From assembly GCA_947625505.1 (NCBI GenBank), contig CANQON010000017.1:1-33378 (forward strand): a DNA stretch of 33,378 nt. The letters are read 5' to 3'. Below the pieces are notes generated by a model. That model was not told the DNA's origin and ran no database searches. It was given only the letters and a program-made list of their open reading frames with translations. The DNA comes from an uncultured Bacilli bacterium. GTDB lineage: Bacteria > Bacillota_I > Bacilli_A > RF39 > UBA660. The position numbers and the translations under genes were made by a program. Position 1 is the stretch's first letter. Each line of letters starts with the position of its first letter. This document shows positions 21,779-30,903 of this stretch, one piece after another.

Positions 21779-23174
21779 TTTACCTAGACGTATCGTAAAA
21801 TTCTTTGATAAACATGTTGTTACGCCAATTACTCGTTTAGTACTTCGTTTATCTAAAGTGTTTGATAAATCTAGTCATCGTTTTGAAACCTTTTTATCAA
21901 AACAAACTACATTACTATTCTTATCATTATTTTTAGCGATTGCGCTATTTGTTGTAGTTGATCAAAAAATATTGGTATTTAATAATCGCAGTGCAGAAAT
22001 GTTTAAAAATCAAAAAGTAGAAGTTTTATATAATGAGGAACGATTTGTATTAGAGGGTGTTCCTGAATCAGTTGATATTACTTTAATGGGTAGCAAAGCT
22101 GATTTATATATAGCTCGTCAATCAACAGGAAAGAATACAGTTAGATTAGATTTAACAGATATTACAGAGCCTGGAACATATCGTCGTGAATTACAATATA
22201 ATAATGGTGATTTAAAATCTATTGAAGCTAGTGTTAACCCATCAGAAGCAACAATCATTGTATATTTAAAAGAATCTGAAAATAGAGATTTATCTTATAA
22301 TGTTATTAATACAGATCATTTAGATAGTACAATAGAAGTAGAAAGTGTATCTTTAAATATTGATAAGGTTGTAATTAGTGGAGCAGGTAAAGATCTAGAA
22401 CGTGTTTCAACTGTAGAAGCTTTAATTGATGTAGACAAATTAATATCATCAGATAAAAATAATACTAAGTTAACAGCAGGTAAATATACTTTAGATGATA
22501 TAACATTAGTTGCTTATGATGCGAAAGGTAATATAGTAGATGTTGAAATAAATCATTCTACTAAACCTACAGCGCAAATAGTATTAAGTTCTTCTTCTAG
22601 AGAAATACCACTTAATTTCGTATTAAAAGAAAATACTAAGATGCCTTTTGGTAAAGCTGTTGAATCATATACATTTAGTCAAGATTCTGTTGTGGTATAT
22701 GGATCACAAGATGTATTAGATAAATTACAAACTTCTGGTATAGATATTGAATTTGATGCTAGTATGTTAACTTCTAATTATCATGGAACAGTAGAAATAC
22801 CAAAACCTGCAGGAATTAAGAAATTAGATACTAATCGTATTGATGTTAATATAACTGTTACGAATAGTGTTTCATCAGCTAAGTATAATATGACAGTTCG
22901 TATAGATGCTGTTAATGTACCTAGTGGATTTAGAGCAGGATTAAATAGTTCAACTGATTCTGAGGTATTAATTAGACCTACATGTGCTGAAAATGTATGT
23001 AAAGCTTTATCTAATGCTGATATAGAAGCATATGTTGATTTATCAGGTATTAAAGATCCTAAAGAGGGTGTTTATGAATTACCTGTATTAATAAGAGCTC
23101 GTACATCAAATGCTCGTCTATCAACATTTGTTGTAAGTCCAGAAAAAGTAAAGATTAAATTATCAAGACAATAG
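21762..23174 (+). CDS. cdaR: CdaA regulator CdaR (YbbR repeat protein)
   Basis: 470-aa single-span membrane protein with its bulk outside the cell. CdaR binds CdaA and modulates cyclic di-AMP synthesis. A basic N-terminus (KKKNSLPRRIVKFFDKH) precedes one membrane helix (about 47-65, TTLLFLSLFLAIALFVVVD). YbbR-type beta domains follow, seen as repeated patterns such as FVLEGVPESVDITLMGSKADL, then VVISGAGKDLERV and VVVYGSQDVLDKL. I count three to four such domains. The ATG at 21762 follows AGGAAGGTGAT and overlaps the cdaA end, so the two are translationally coupled. A terminator follows the stop codon. Confidence 0.92.
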   Translation: MKKKNSLPRRIVKFFDKHVVTPITRLVLRLSKVFDKSSHRFETFLSKQTTLLFLSLFLAIALFVVVDQKILVFNNRSAEMFKNQKVEVLYNEERFVLEGVPESVDITLMGSKADLYIARQSTGKNTVRLDLTDITEPGTYRRELQYNNGDLKSIEASVNPSEATIIVYLKESENRDLSYNVINTDHLDSTIEVESVSLNIDKVVISGAGKDLERVSTVEALIDVDKLISSDKNNTKLTAGKYTLDDITLVAYDAKGNIVDVEINHSTKPTAQIVLSSSSREIPLNFVLKENTKMPFGKAVESYTFSQDSVVVYGSQDVLDKLQTSGIDIEFDASMLTSNYHGTVEIPKPAGIKKLDTNRIDVNITVTNSVSSAKYNMTVRIDAVNVPSGFRAGLNSSTDSEVLIRPTCAENVCKALSNADIEAYVDLSGIKDPKEGVYELPVLIRARTSNARLSTFVVSPEKVKIKLSRQ

Positions 23175-23196
23175 AGGTAACTTCTCTATTGTTTTT
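23169..23196 (+). terminator. Terminator of cdaA-cdaR
   Basis: CAATAGAG (23169-23176) and CTCTATTG (23184-23191) with a 7-nt loop, then TTTTT. The stop codon lies inside the stem. Confidence 0.88.
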
Positions 23197-23198
23197 CT

Positions 23199-23227
23199 TT
23201 GACTTTAAAGATAATATATGTTACTAT
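23199..23227 (+). promoter_or_regulatory. Promoter of the 1202-aa repeat protein
   Basis: TTGACT (23199-23204), 17-bp spacer, TACTAT (23222-23227) preceded by TGT. Confidence 0.65.
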
Positions 23228-23250
23228 AAACCTCACGAAAAGGTGGTTTT

Positions 23251-26200
23251 ATGGTTTTATCTTATAAAGAATTTAGTGATATTGTTCCTACCGAAACCTT
23301 AGAATATGTTGATCGTGTATTAACTGTTTTAGGCTATGTTATGAAAAACGATGAAAGAGTTTATGTTGAAGGTTGTGGATATGTTAATACCAAGGATAGC
23401 ATGATTATGTTAATAGAACTTGATGCGATGTATAAAGCACAAGATCGTTATGCTTCTTTTTTATCATCCATAGGTTATGAAAGTACAAGACTTGATATTA
23501 ATACGAAAGATTATTCACCTTCAAGTAAAACTCGTAAAAATCTTTTTGAAGAGAATAGTCGTTTCTTTTGTATTTTTGATCGATATGAGTCTTATGCTTC
23601 TTTAGTACCATCACAAATTGTTGCTTCTTTAGTAGAAGCTAATCAAAATAGTTATGATTATAATTCTAATACACCATATGTTTTAGGAGGATATAATAAT
23701 TATCGTTCTTTTCGTGATGCTTTAAGTAACTTTGCTTCCCAAGAAAGAAATGAAAAGAATGCCTCAATAGCTGAAACATTCTATGGTAAATCATCTATAG
23801 CTGTTATTGATTATTTAGACACAATGGCTAAGATTTATCGCAAATTAAGTGTTAATCGTAATAGTTTAAATAATGAATATCGTAGTGATCAAGATTTAGT
23901 AGCTCTTTCTGGTTTATTAGCTCTTTATTTTGGAAATGATATAAAAGAAAATGAAAGCGATGCTATAGGTCAAAAAGAAGCTATTAAAAAAATACTTGCT
24001 AGTCATAGTGTTAGTTTAGATAATATTTTTAAGAATATTAACTATCGTTTTTCTTCATCAGAACTAGGAAATATCCCAGCTGAACCAGCTGTATTACAAA
24101 CTTATTTTAGTAGTTTTGTTGATGTTAAAGATAAGTCGGTATTAAGTGTTCCAATGCTTTTTGAACAAATTCTAAATCGTGATAAAACTCATTCTTTAGC
24201 TATTGAGAAAATATTCCTTAATTATAATTGTTATACCGGTATGTTTAGTGATTTAACTACTAAGATTAAACAAAAGATTGAAGAAGAAAATAATAATCGC
24301 TTTTTAAAGTCTGTTAATGATTTCTATGGTAATTTACCACAAGAAACACGTCTATTTGTGGATTATACAGCTAAAATATATATGTTACTTTTAAATAAAA
24401 TGTTGGAGCATAAACATAATGCTTCTATATTAACAAATGAAGATGATGCGGATACTTTAGCGTTATTTATTGCTGCTTATCATGTCAACAGTGATATTAG
24501 TAAGTTCTTTATTGGTCATGGTATAACATTAGAGAAAGTTTTAAGTTTATTAAAGATAGAGATATCGGAACAAGAAATTAATAATATTAAGTTAGATGAA
24601 AAGATTTTAGTTGAACGTTATCGTCGCTTTGTCTATGAAGGCGTTAATCGTAATAGAAGACCTTGTGAAATAACAATTAATGATGTTATATATAATTTAT
24701 GTAATCGTGATTTCAATCGTAGTATGATTATGGAAACAATCTTTAGTACGTTAAATCATGAAGTACATTTAAATAGTGATTTTACAGAACAGTTAAAACA
24801 ATATTTAACTAGTCAAGAAAATAAACGTCGTATTGCTTTAACACAAAAGTTCTTTAATAATTTACCTGCTGAAACAATTGAATATTTAGAGAATACATCG
24901 CGTATTCATCAAGGCTTATTAGAAATAAATAAAGATTGGCCTAGTAAAAATTTACAAGTATATGCCTTATTATTAAGTTTATATGATACGAATAGTGATG
25001 TTGAAGACTTTTTCACTAGTTTAGGATTAACTAATGGTGTAATTTTTAAAAACTTAAACATTAGTCGTCTTAACTATAATAGTAAATCAGTTGATATTGA
25101 AACATTAATTAACTTTTATGGTGAGTTTATATTTGGTGGCTATAATAAAGATTTAGATCGTAAAGAGATAACTATTAAAGCCATAGCTCATAATATCTTT
25201 AATGCTAATATAAATAATACTGTCGATATAATTCGTTTATTAGGAATGATTCATAAAAGTTATATAGACTTTGAACATTTTGATGAACTATTTGAACAAT
25301 ATACGATACAACATGCTGAAGAACAAAGAAAAAAAGAAAAAGAATATGCTTTAAGATATTATAGTAGAGAAGCTATTGATTATATGACTGATGTTACTCG
25401 TATCCATAGTCGTATAAATAGTTTTTTAGAAAAACATTCTAGTTCATTAATTAGTAAGCAAGCTGATATTGAAGAGTTATCTTTAATGTTAGGAGTCTTC
25501 ACAAGACAGAACTCATCTCGTCCTTTCTTTGAGAAGAATGGTATAAAGTTAACAACTATTTTAGAAAAATGTGACTTACCATTAAACTTTTTAGATAATT
25601 TAAGTTCTACTCCTGATGATACCCAAATCTTTTTAGCAAGTTATACGAAGTATTTACAAACCACTTGTTATGATTCACCAATTTCTTCTATCGTTAAAAA
25701 TGTTTTTGATTCTAAAATAAATGATTCCTTTTTAATTGAGACTTTAACAGCATCCCTAGGTAGTGTTTATGATATTTTAAAAGAAGAGGTTGTTACGGAA
25801 AAAGAACATGTTGTTAATTTAACGATACCAGAACGTATTACTTTATTAGATAGTGAGCCTATGCAAACACTAGATACTAGTGATTTAAAAAGTATCTTAC
25901 AATTTGGTAATAACTTAACTGTTCATTCACAATACATATATGATGAACTTCCACGTTTAGCGCTTAGTGATACCCATTCTAAGGCTATCGCAACGATTGA
26001 TGATTTAGTTGATCAAATATATGTTAAAGAAGCAGTGGAAACAAAAGAGACTGTTAAAGGATTTATGGGTTGGCTAAAAAAAACTTTTGGTGAAGAAAAA
26101 CAAGTAGAAACACATATATCATTAGATAATAGTGCTTTATCAAGACTTAAAGAAACAATAGATAGTAATATTGAATCATTATCACGTGAGTTACTTGCTT

Positions 26201-26859
26201 ACGACTATATTAGACAATATATTGAAGTATATCGTCGTAAGACAAGATATCATTATTTAATAGCTAGTGAAGCTTTACAAAAGTTAGAAGAAGAACGTCA
26301 AAAACTATCTATCGATAGTGAAGATGATTATGCTAAAATATTACAGTTGTCTACTTTTTTACAAGTTATTAGTGATAAAGTAAATAGATTTTCAACAACT
26401 AATCAATTAATGAAACAAGAATTATTTAAAGTTAATCAATTGATAGTTAATCATTTTATAACTATTAATGCTTTACAAATGGCTCGTAGTGATTTATTGC
26501 CTTTAATTGGTTCAGAATTAGCTATTAATTTAGGTCATGAAAGTGAAGCATCAGCTTTATCTATTTCTAATAATGTTATAGGATTATTTCATAATTTATT
26601 AGAACGTAATGTTGAAGGAACTATTCATAGTATTGAGTTAATAAAGAATTCTACTATACCTAGTGATATGGTAGCGAAATTATCAAAAGATATTAATCTT
26701 TATCTTGAAAGTTTAAATGGGCAAGAACAAATTAGTGGTCGCATTGAAGATTTTGATATAGATGAAGTTAAACCTATTGATACATCTTATAAACCAACTT
26801 TAACTTTAGAGCCTTCAAAATCAGATGATGATTTCCATCCTAAAGTATATAAAAAATAA
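23251..26859 (+). CDS. 1202-aa protein: Clp-N-like repeats joined to a TelA-like domain
   Basis: Largest protein of the window, cytoplasmic, with no signal or membrane segment. Residues 10-850 contain five related units at about 10, 178, 355, 534 and 704, spaced about 175 aa. Each begins with an ET-x-x-x-x-x-x-T-x-x-I helix and continues with a LAL-F-x-A-Y ... F-x-x-x-G-x-x-L-x-x-x-L segment. This helix pattern resembles the Clp_N domain of ClpA/ClpB/ClpC, which is itself a double repeat. Residues about 870-1160 (ILQFGNNLTVHSQYIYDELP, then ETVKGFMGWLKKTFGEEK, and a long helical region ending near AINLGHESEA) resemble TelA/YaaN toxic-anion-resistance proteins. No AAA+ domain is present. Both domain calls are by pattern only. 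The AAA+ gene at 32284 is a possible partner. Confidence 0.6.
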   Translation: MVLSYKEFSDIVPTETLEYVDRVLTVLGYVMKNDERVYVEGCGYVNTKDSMIMLIELDAMYKAQDRYASFLSSIGYESTRLDINTKDYSPSSKTRKNLFEENSRFFCIFDRYESYASLVPSQIVASLVEANQNSYDYNSNTPYVLGGYNNYRSFRDALSNFASQERNEKNASIAETFYGKSSIAVIDYLDTMAKIYRKLSVNRNSLNNEYRSDQDLVALSGLLALYFGNDIKENESDAIGQKEAIKKILASHSVSLDNIFKNINYRFSSSELGNIPAEPAVLQTYFSSFVDVKDKSVLSVPMLFEQILNRDKTHSLAIEKIFLNYNCYTGMFSDLTTKIKQKIEEENNNRFLKSVNDFYGNLPQETRLFVDYTAKIYMLLLNKMLEHKHNASILTNEDDADTLALFIAAYHVNSDISKFFIGHGITLEKVLSLLKIEISEQEINNIKLDEKILVERYRRFVYEGVNRNRRPCEITINDVIYNLCNRDFNRSMIMETIFSTLNHEVHLNSDFTEQLKQYLTSQENKRRIALTQKFFNNLPAETIEYLENTSRIHQGLLEINKDWPSKNLQVYALLLSLYDTNSDVEDFFTSLGLTNGVIFKNLNISRLNYNSKSVDIETLINFYGEFIFGGYNKDLDRKEITIKAIAHNIFNANINNTVDIIRLLGMIHKSYIDFEHFDELFEQYTIQHAEEQRKKEKEYALRYYSREAIDYMTDVTRIHSRINSFLEKHSSSLISKQADIEELSLMLGVFTRQNSSRPFFEKNGIKLTTILEKCDLPLNFLDNLSSTPDDTQIFLASYTKYLQTTCYDSPISSIVKNVFDSKINDSFLIETLTASLGSVYDILKEEVVTEKEHVVNLTIPERITLLDSEPMQTLDTSDLKSILQFGNNLTVHSQYIYDELPRLALSDTHSKAIATIDDLVDQIYVKEAVETKETVKGFMGWLKKTFGEEKQVETHISLDNSALSRLKETIDSNIESLSRELLAYDYIRQYIEVYRRKTRYHYLIASEALQKLEEERQKLSIDSEDDYAKILQLSTFLQVISDKVNRFSTTNQLMKQELFKVNQLIVNHFITINALQMARSDLLPLIGSELAINLGHESEASALSISNNVIGLFHNLLERNVEGTIHSIELIKNSTIPSDMVAKLSKDINLYLESLNGQEQISGRIEDFDIDEVKPIDTSYKPTLTLEPSKSDDDFHPKVYKK

Positions 26860-26868
26860 AAGCTTTTT

Positions 26869-26897
26869 TTCATATTATTTATTTTGATTAATATAAT
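26869..26897 (+). promoter_or_regulatory. Promoter of the YdcC/GerS-like lipoprotein gene
   Basis: TTCATA (26869-26874), 17-bp spacer, TATAAT (26892-26897). In Bacillus the homologue is a SigE gene, and here a SigA-like reading fits better. Confidence 0.5.
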
Positions 26898-26916
26898 TAA
26901 TTGAAAAGAGGTATAT

Positions 26917-27897
26917 ATGAAAAAATATTTGATTATATTATTATGTTTCCTTCTCGTAGGTTGTGGCAAAAAGAGTGAAAAAGAAGTCTTAAAGAATATT
27001 AAAAAATTAGCTGATAGTTTAACTTCTTATACCATTGAAGGAGAATTAAATATGTATAATGGTGATGATACCTATACATATAATGTTGTTGTGAATTATA
27101 AAAAAGATGATTCATATCGTGTTAGTTTAATTAATAAAATAAATAATCATGAACAAATTATTTTACGTAATACAACAGGCGTATATGTTTTAACTCCTTC
27201 ACTTAATAAGAGTTTTAAATTTCAAAGTGATTGGCCTTATAATAATTCACAAATATATATCTTAGAACGTCTTATCAATGATATTGAAAAAGATGATGAT
27301 AAAACATTTGAAAAGAAAGATGATTTATATATTTATAATACCAAAGTAGATTATTCAACTAATACTGATTTAGTAAAACAAAAAGTATATTTTACTAAAG
27401 ATAATTTACTTAAAAAAGTAGAAGTTTATAATGTTAATGATACAGTAGCAATGGATTTTACAGTAAATAAGTTTGAAGAGAATAGTCGTCTTGATGATAA
27501 TATTTTTAAATTAGAAAGCAATATTGATACTAAGGCATCGGAAGATGTATCTAAGTCGATAGATGATGTTGTTTATCCTATGTATTTACCATTAAATACT
27601 TATTTAACTTCTGAAGATCGTATAGATAAAGAAGATGGAGAAAGAGTTATTCTCACTTTTGGAGGAGATAAACCTTTTACTTTAATTGAAGAAACCATAA
27701 CAGTTAGTAAAGAATTAGAAACTAATATAACTAATGGTGAACCTAGTCTAGTTATCGATACTTTAGGTTTTGTTACAGATGGTTCAATTAATTGGATGAG
27801 TAATGGTATTGAATACTCTCTTTTATCTGATAAATTAGAACCATTAGAAATGATGAATGTTGCTAAATCAATAAGTTCTTCATCAATTACAAAATAA
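26917..27897 (+). CDS. ydcC: YdcC/GerS-like sporulation/germination lipoprotein
   Basis: 326-aa lipoprotein. A type II signal peptide ends in the lipobox LLVGC (Cys16). The mature domain has the LolA/RseB-like fold of YdcC of Bacillus and GerS of Clostridioides. The stretch around residues 85-110 (QIILRNTTGVYVLTPSLNKS and FQSDWPYNNSQIY) is almost diagnostic of YdcC. GerS is needed for cortex modification and spore germination in C. difficile, and ydcC is a mother-cell sporulation gene in Bacillus. The C-terminal part (about 215-326) adds a DUF4367-like domain. The protein would sit on the outer face of a membrane. The start is ATG 26917 after AAAGAGG. It lies in a row of plus-strand genes of envelope type. 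Confidence 0.85.
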   Translation: MKKYLIILLCFLLVGCGKKSEKEVLKNIKKLADSLTSYTIEGELNMYNGDDTYTYNVVVNYKKDDSYRVSLINKINNHEQIILRNTTGVYVLTPSLNKSFKFQSDWPYNNSQIYILERLINDIEKDDDKTFEKKDDLYIYNTKVDYSTNTDLVKQKVYFTKDNLLKKVEVYNVNDTVAMDFTVNKFEENSRLDDNIFKLESNIDTKASEDVSKSIDDVVYPMYLPLNTYLTSEDRIDKEDGERVILTFGGDKPFTLIEETITVSKELETNITNGEPSLVIDTLGFVTDGSINWMSNGIEYSLLSDKLEPLEMMNVAKSISSSSITK

Positions 27898-27918
27898 TGA
27901 TGACTTTTTAACTTTTTA

Positions 27919-27927
27919 TGATATAAT
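27919..27927 (+). promoter_or_regulatory. Extended -10 promoter of the 197-aa membrane protein gene
   Basis: TGATATAAT at 27919-27927, 16 bp before the start. No clear -35. Confidence 0.5.
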
Positions 27928-27943
27928 AGGCTTTGGTGATATT

Positions 27944-28537
27944 ATGAAAAAGGCGAAATTAATTGTTCAAAAAGAAAAAGAAAATAATAAAGTAACAAAT
28001 GAATTTTCATTTAAAAAATTAATTATTACAATTGTTATTATTGTTGCCGTATTAACAGCTTCTTACTTTTTAACTGATGTAATAGTTAAAAAGACTAATA
28101 ATTCCAATAATCAAGAACAAATAGAAATACCTAAAGTAAGAGAAGAAAACGCTATTAAATATAGTGAGATAAATAAAATTGAAGATAAAACTTACTATTT
28201 ATTATTTGATGAAGAAGATGACGCAAATAACTCTTACTATGATGTTTATATTGGTTTATTAAGTCTAAATGGCTTATCAACTAAATTCTATTATATTGAT
28301 TTAGGTGATGAAGATAATAAAGATGCAATAGGAAAAGAAGCATCATTAAAAGAAGTAGATAAATTAAAAGTTAAAGGTACTACTTTAGTAGCTATTGAAG
28401 ATGGTAAAGTAAAAGAAACATATGAAGGTAGTGACAAAGTATTAAATTACTTATTAAGTTTCTTTAGTACTGGTGAAGAAACATCTGAAGATAACTCATT
28501 AAAAGCTGAAGATACAGATAGTAAAGATAATAAATAA
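27944..28537 (+). CDS. Membrane-anchored thioredoxin-like protein without cysteines
   Basis: 197-aa protein with one N-terminal membrane helix (about 25-46, KKLIITIVIIVAVLTASYFL) and a basic N-terminus, so the C-terminal domain lies outside. Residues about 75-165 (KTYYLLFDEEDD, then FYYIDLGDEDN and KVKGTTLVAIEDGKVKETYEG) follow the strand order of a thioredoxin fold, with a late segment like that before the cis-proline. There is no CxxC and no Cys at all, so it could not be a redox enzyme. The tail (about 168-197) is acidic and probably disordered. It may be a structural or chaperone-like relative. Function is unknown. The ribosome-binding site is GGTGAT. Confidence 0.62.
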   Translation: MKKAKLIVQKEKENNKVTNEFSFKKLIITIVIIVAVLTASYFLTDVIVKKTNNSNNQEQIEIPKVREENAIKYSEINKIEDKTYYLLFDEEDDANNSYYDVYIGLLSLNGLSTKFYYIDLGDEDNKDAIGKEASLKEVDKLKVKGTTLVAIEDGKVKETYEGSDKVLNYLLSFFSTGEETSEDNSLKAEDTDSKDNK

Positions 28538-28541
28538 ATAA

Positions 28542-28582
28542 AAAAGAGTCATAATAATTATAGGTGATTATATGACTCTTTT
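28542..28582 (+). other. Hairpin containing the start of the UPF0316 gene
   Basis: AAAAGAGTCATA (28542-28553) pairs perfectly over 12 bp with TATGACTCTTTT (28571-28582). The ribosome-binding site AGGTGAT (28562-28568) lies in the loop and the ATG (28572) in the 3' arm. It may act as a terminator of the upstream gene (T run after the stem) and as a translational control of the downstream gene. Confidence 0.6.
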
Positions 28583-29099
28583 ATTATTATGTATAAAAAT
28601 ATTTTTAGTCCGTATTTTAGATGTATCATTAGGAACAATAAGAACTGTATTAACAGTAAAAGATAGAATACTAAAAGCATCATTTATAGGTTTCTTTGAA
28701 GTATTAGTTTGGTTCTTAGTAGTTAAAGATGCTTTAAATAGTAATATTAATAGTATATGGATAGCAATATCATATGCTTTAGGGTTCGCTACAGGAACCT
28801 ATATAGGAGGACTATTATCAAGATTATTTACTAATCATGAAACATATAGTATTCAAATAATTATAAAAAAAGAATATCAAAATATTATAAAAAGGCTAAG
28901 AGAAGAAGGATATGCTGTTAGTGTAATGAAAATTAATGGCTTTAATGATGATGAAAAACTATTATTATTTTTAGAAATAGAAGTATCAAAATTAAATGAT
29001 ATTAAAAGAATAGTTAAGGAATATGATCATACTTCTTTCATGGTTGTTAATGATACTAGAACTGTTTATAATGGATATTTTAATGGCATAGTAAAATAA
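28572..29099 (+). CDS. UPF0316 / DUF2179-type membrane protein
   Basis: 175-aa membrane protein of the UPF0316 (YebE) family. About three N-terminal membrane helices (5-25, 35-52, 60-82) carry the family sequence RILDVSLGTIRTVLTVKDR and GFATGTYIGGLL. The C-terminal cytoplasmic domain (about 92-170, ETYSIQIIIKKEYQNIIKRL through FMVVNDTRTVYNGYF) is DUF2179, with the pattern of a small ligand-binding or ACT-like domain. Function is uncharacterised. The length is normal. Translation initiation lies inside a hairpin (see 28542-28582). Confidence 0.88.
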   Translation: MTLLLLCIKIFLVRILDVSLGTIRTVLTVKDRILKASFIGFFEVLVWFLVVKDALNSNINSIWIAISYALGFATGTYIGGLLSRLFTNHETYSIQIIIKKEYQNIIKRLREEGYAVSVMKINGFNDDEKLLLFLEIEVSKLNDIKRIVKEYDHTSFMVVNDTRTVYNGYFNGIVK

Positions 29100-29119
29100 T
29101 ATTAATATTATTTTTTTTT
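29095..29119 (+). terminator. AT-only terminator of the UPF0316 gene
   Basis: AATAATA (29095-29101), loop TTAA, TATTATT (29106-29112) and a run of T to 29119. The stem is made only of A-T pairs, so it is weak. Confidence 0.5.
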
Positions 29120-29145
29120 ATTCATAAACTTATTTAGGTGATACT

Positions 29146-29814
29146 ATGGATTTAATCATCAAAGGATTTATTATCGGTATAGGTAAGATAATGCCTGGTG
29201 TAAGTGGTAGTCTACTAGCCATTCGATTAAATATATATGAAAACATTATATATGCTATTAACAATATCTTTAATAATTTTTATAATAGTGCTATTTATCT
29301 ATCTAAATTAGCTATAGGAATTATTCTTGCTATTGTCTTAGGTAGTCACGCTATTACTTTTTTATTAAATAATTATTATCATCTAACAATCTTTATCTTT
29401 CTTATTTTAATAGGTACAGGTATACCTTTATTACTTAAGGAAACAAATAAATATTATATATCTTTAATAAGTTTTATCATTTATTTTTTAATATTATATA
29501 TGCCTAAATTAGATATTATTAATAATTATTATTTTATAGGTTTTATTGAAGCTACAACGACTATTATACCAGGAATTAGTGGTACTGCCATCTTTATGTC
29601 TTTAGGACTATATGATGATTTGCTAAGTATTTTTACTAATATATATACTTTTCCTTTAGATAAAATAATTCCCTTTAGTATTGGTTTATTTATTGGTACC
29701 ATTATCATTGCTAGATTTACCTACTATTGCTTTAAAAATTATAGGCATCATACATATGCCTCAATATTAGGTTTATTACTAGCTAGTATGCTTTCAATCA
29801 TAATAAAAAGGTGA
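29146..29814 (+). CDS. popT: DUF368 undecaprenyl phosphate transporter (PopT-like)
   Basis: 222-aa polytopic membrane protein of the DUF368 family. Members of this family (PopT) have been shown to return the lipid carrier undecaprenyl phosphate to the inner face of the membrane for wall synthesis. The family markers are the two related re-entrant-like motifs KIMPGVSGSLLAIRL (residues about 14-28) and TTIIPGISGTAIFMSLGLYDDL (about 137-157), one in each half of an internal duplication. Roughly seven hydrophobic segments are seen. It is shorter than many members (about 260-300). AGGTGAT precedes the start. The stop codon lies in a bidirectional terminator. Confidence 0.88.
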   Translation: MDLIIKGFIIGIGKIMPGVSGSLLAIRLNIYENIIYAINNIFNNFYNSAIYLSKLAIGIILAIVLGSHAITFLLNNYYHLTIFIFLILIGTGIPLLLKETNKYYISLISFIIYFLILYMPKLDIINNYYFIGFIEATTTIIPGISGTAIFMSLGLYDDLLSIFTNIYTFPLDKIIPFSIGLFIGTIIIARFTYYCFKNYRHHTYASILGLLLASMLSIIIKR

Positions 29815-29826
29815 TTACTCACCTTT
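29807..29826. terminator. Bidirectional terminator, DUF368 / small membrane protein
   Basis: AAAGGTGA (29807-29814), loop TTAC, TCACCTTT (29819-29826). The stop codons of the two converging genes abut inside this hairpin. Confidence 0.75.
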
Positions 29827-29985
29827 ATTGATATAAGATAATGCAGCTATTCCAATAATGACTATTCCTAATCCTGCAAAAACAAAAGCAATATCATGTT
29901 GAAATATTAAGCCTATTAGAATAGCTATAAAAATAAGAACAAAGCCAATTATTAAAGCTTTTTTAGCATCAAATTTTCCTTTCAT
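29815..29985 (-). CDS. Small two-helix membrane protein
   Basis: 56-aa protein starting MKGKFDAKKALIIGFVLIFI, with two hydrophobic helices (about 10-26 and 30-50) joined by a short polar turn (FQHD) and a short charged tail. I chose the ATG at 29985, since GGAGTGAT lies directly upstream. An upstream ATG at 30018 would overlap the LicD gene. No family recognised. It lies 13 bp downstream of the LicD-family gene on the same strand, so the two are probably co-transcribed. Confidence 0.65.
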   Translation of the reverse strand: MKGKFDAKKALIIGFVLIFIAILIGLIFQHDIAFVFAGLGIVIIGIAALSYINKGE

Positions 29986-29998
29986 GATATCACTCCAA

Positions 29999-30886
29999 TT
30001 ATTCTTTTGTATCACCATTTAAATTAATATAAGCGGTGTGTTTAGGATGCCTTTTTTCTTTTGGTAATGTTTCTTCATAACATTTACCATTCCATTTTTT
30101 TAAACAGTTAGGTCCATACCATTGTTTTAATATCTTCTCTATATTATTATATGAATAAAACTTACGTCCTTCAAACTCATAAAGTTTAAAAGGAAATACA
30201 TCTTCTTTAAGAAAGACAGGTTCATGTAAGAATTTTTCCCAAGGAACAGTTATAGGCTGTGATACCCATTTACTATTCTTATGATGTCTAGAATAACTAT
30301 CAGCAAACCATCTTAAAAACTTTGAAAATAATTTATGAGGAAGATGCAAATTATCAACTAATACATATAAAGGCATTAATATCTTAACAACAGTTTGATG
30401 TATTTGAAAATTAAGTTTACTATCAGATATATTATCGTATATTATAACATCAACAAAAATACCATTACCTGTTTTACATCTGTTTTTAAGTAAGAAATTT
30501 ACTTCTTCAATATAAGTACCTTTCTTTCTTATTTTCATAGTTGGTCCATTTAAAACATTAAACTTCTTATCATTCTCAAAGCATTGATAATAATATTTAT
30601 CACTTAAGTCTCTATTTAAAGCATCGATAAACTTTTCCCAATCTTCTCTAACAACACATATATCTATATCGTCATCCCAAGGAATAAATCCATGATAGTT
30701 AACAGCTCCTAAAGCCGAACCTCCAATCATTCCATAACGAATATTATTTTTAACACAAACACGATGTATTTCATCCATTATTTCTAATACTTGTAATTGT
30801 AAATCTCTTACAGTTATAACTGATCCATCTTTATTTTCTTGCAAGATATATGTTTCTTTTTCTTCAATACATCCATTATTATCCAT
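29999..30886 (-). CDS. licD: LicD-family phosphotransferase
   Basis: 295-aa protein of the LicD/fukutin nucleotidyltransferase-like family. LicD enzymes transfer phosphocholine (or another phospho-ligand) from a CDP-activated donor to cell-surface glycans such as teichoic acid. The catalytic signature is intact: RYGMIGGSALGAVNYHGFIPW, then the acidic DDDIDI at 71-76. Further family motifs are FVDVIIYDNI and the late LKQWYGPNCLKKW. It is cytoplasmic, with no signal. No choline uptake, kinase or cytidylyltransferase genes (LicA-C) are in the window, so the ligand is unknown. A strong promoter precedes it. Confidence 0.92.
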   Translation of the reverse strand: MDNNGCIEEKETYILQENKDGSVITVRDLQLQVLEIMDEIHRVCVKNNIRYGMIGGSALGAVNYHGFIPWDDDIDICVVREDWEKFIDALNRDLSDKYYYQCFENDKKFNVLNGPTMKIRKKGTYIEEVNFLLKNRCKTGNGIFVDVIIYDNISDSKLNFQIHQTVVKILMPLYVLVDNLHLPHKLFSKFLRWFADSYSRHHKNSKWVSQPITVPWEKFLHEPVFLKEDVFPFKLYEFEGRKFYSYNNIEKILKQWYGPNCLKKWNGKCYEETLPKEKRHPKHTAYINLNGDTKE

Positions 30887-30903
30887 ATTATCACTTCACA
30901 ATA

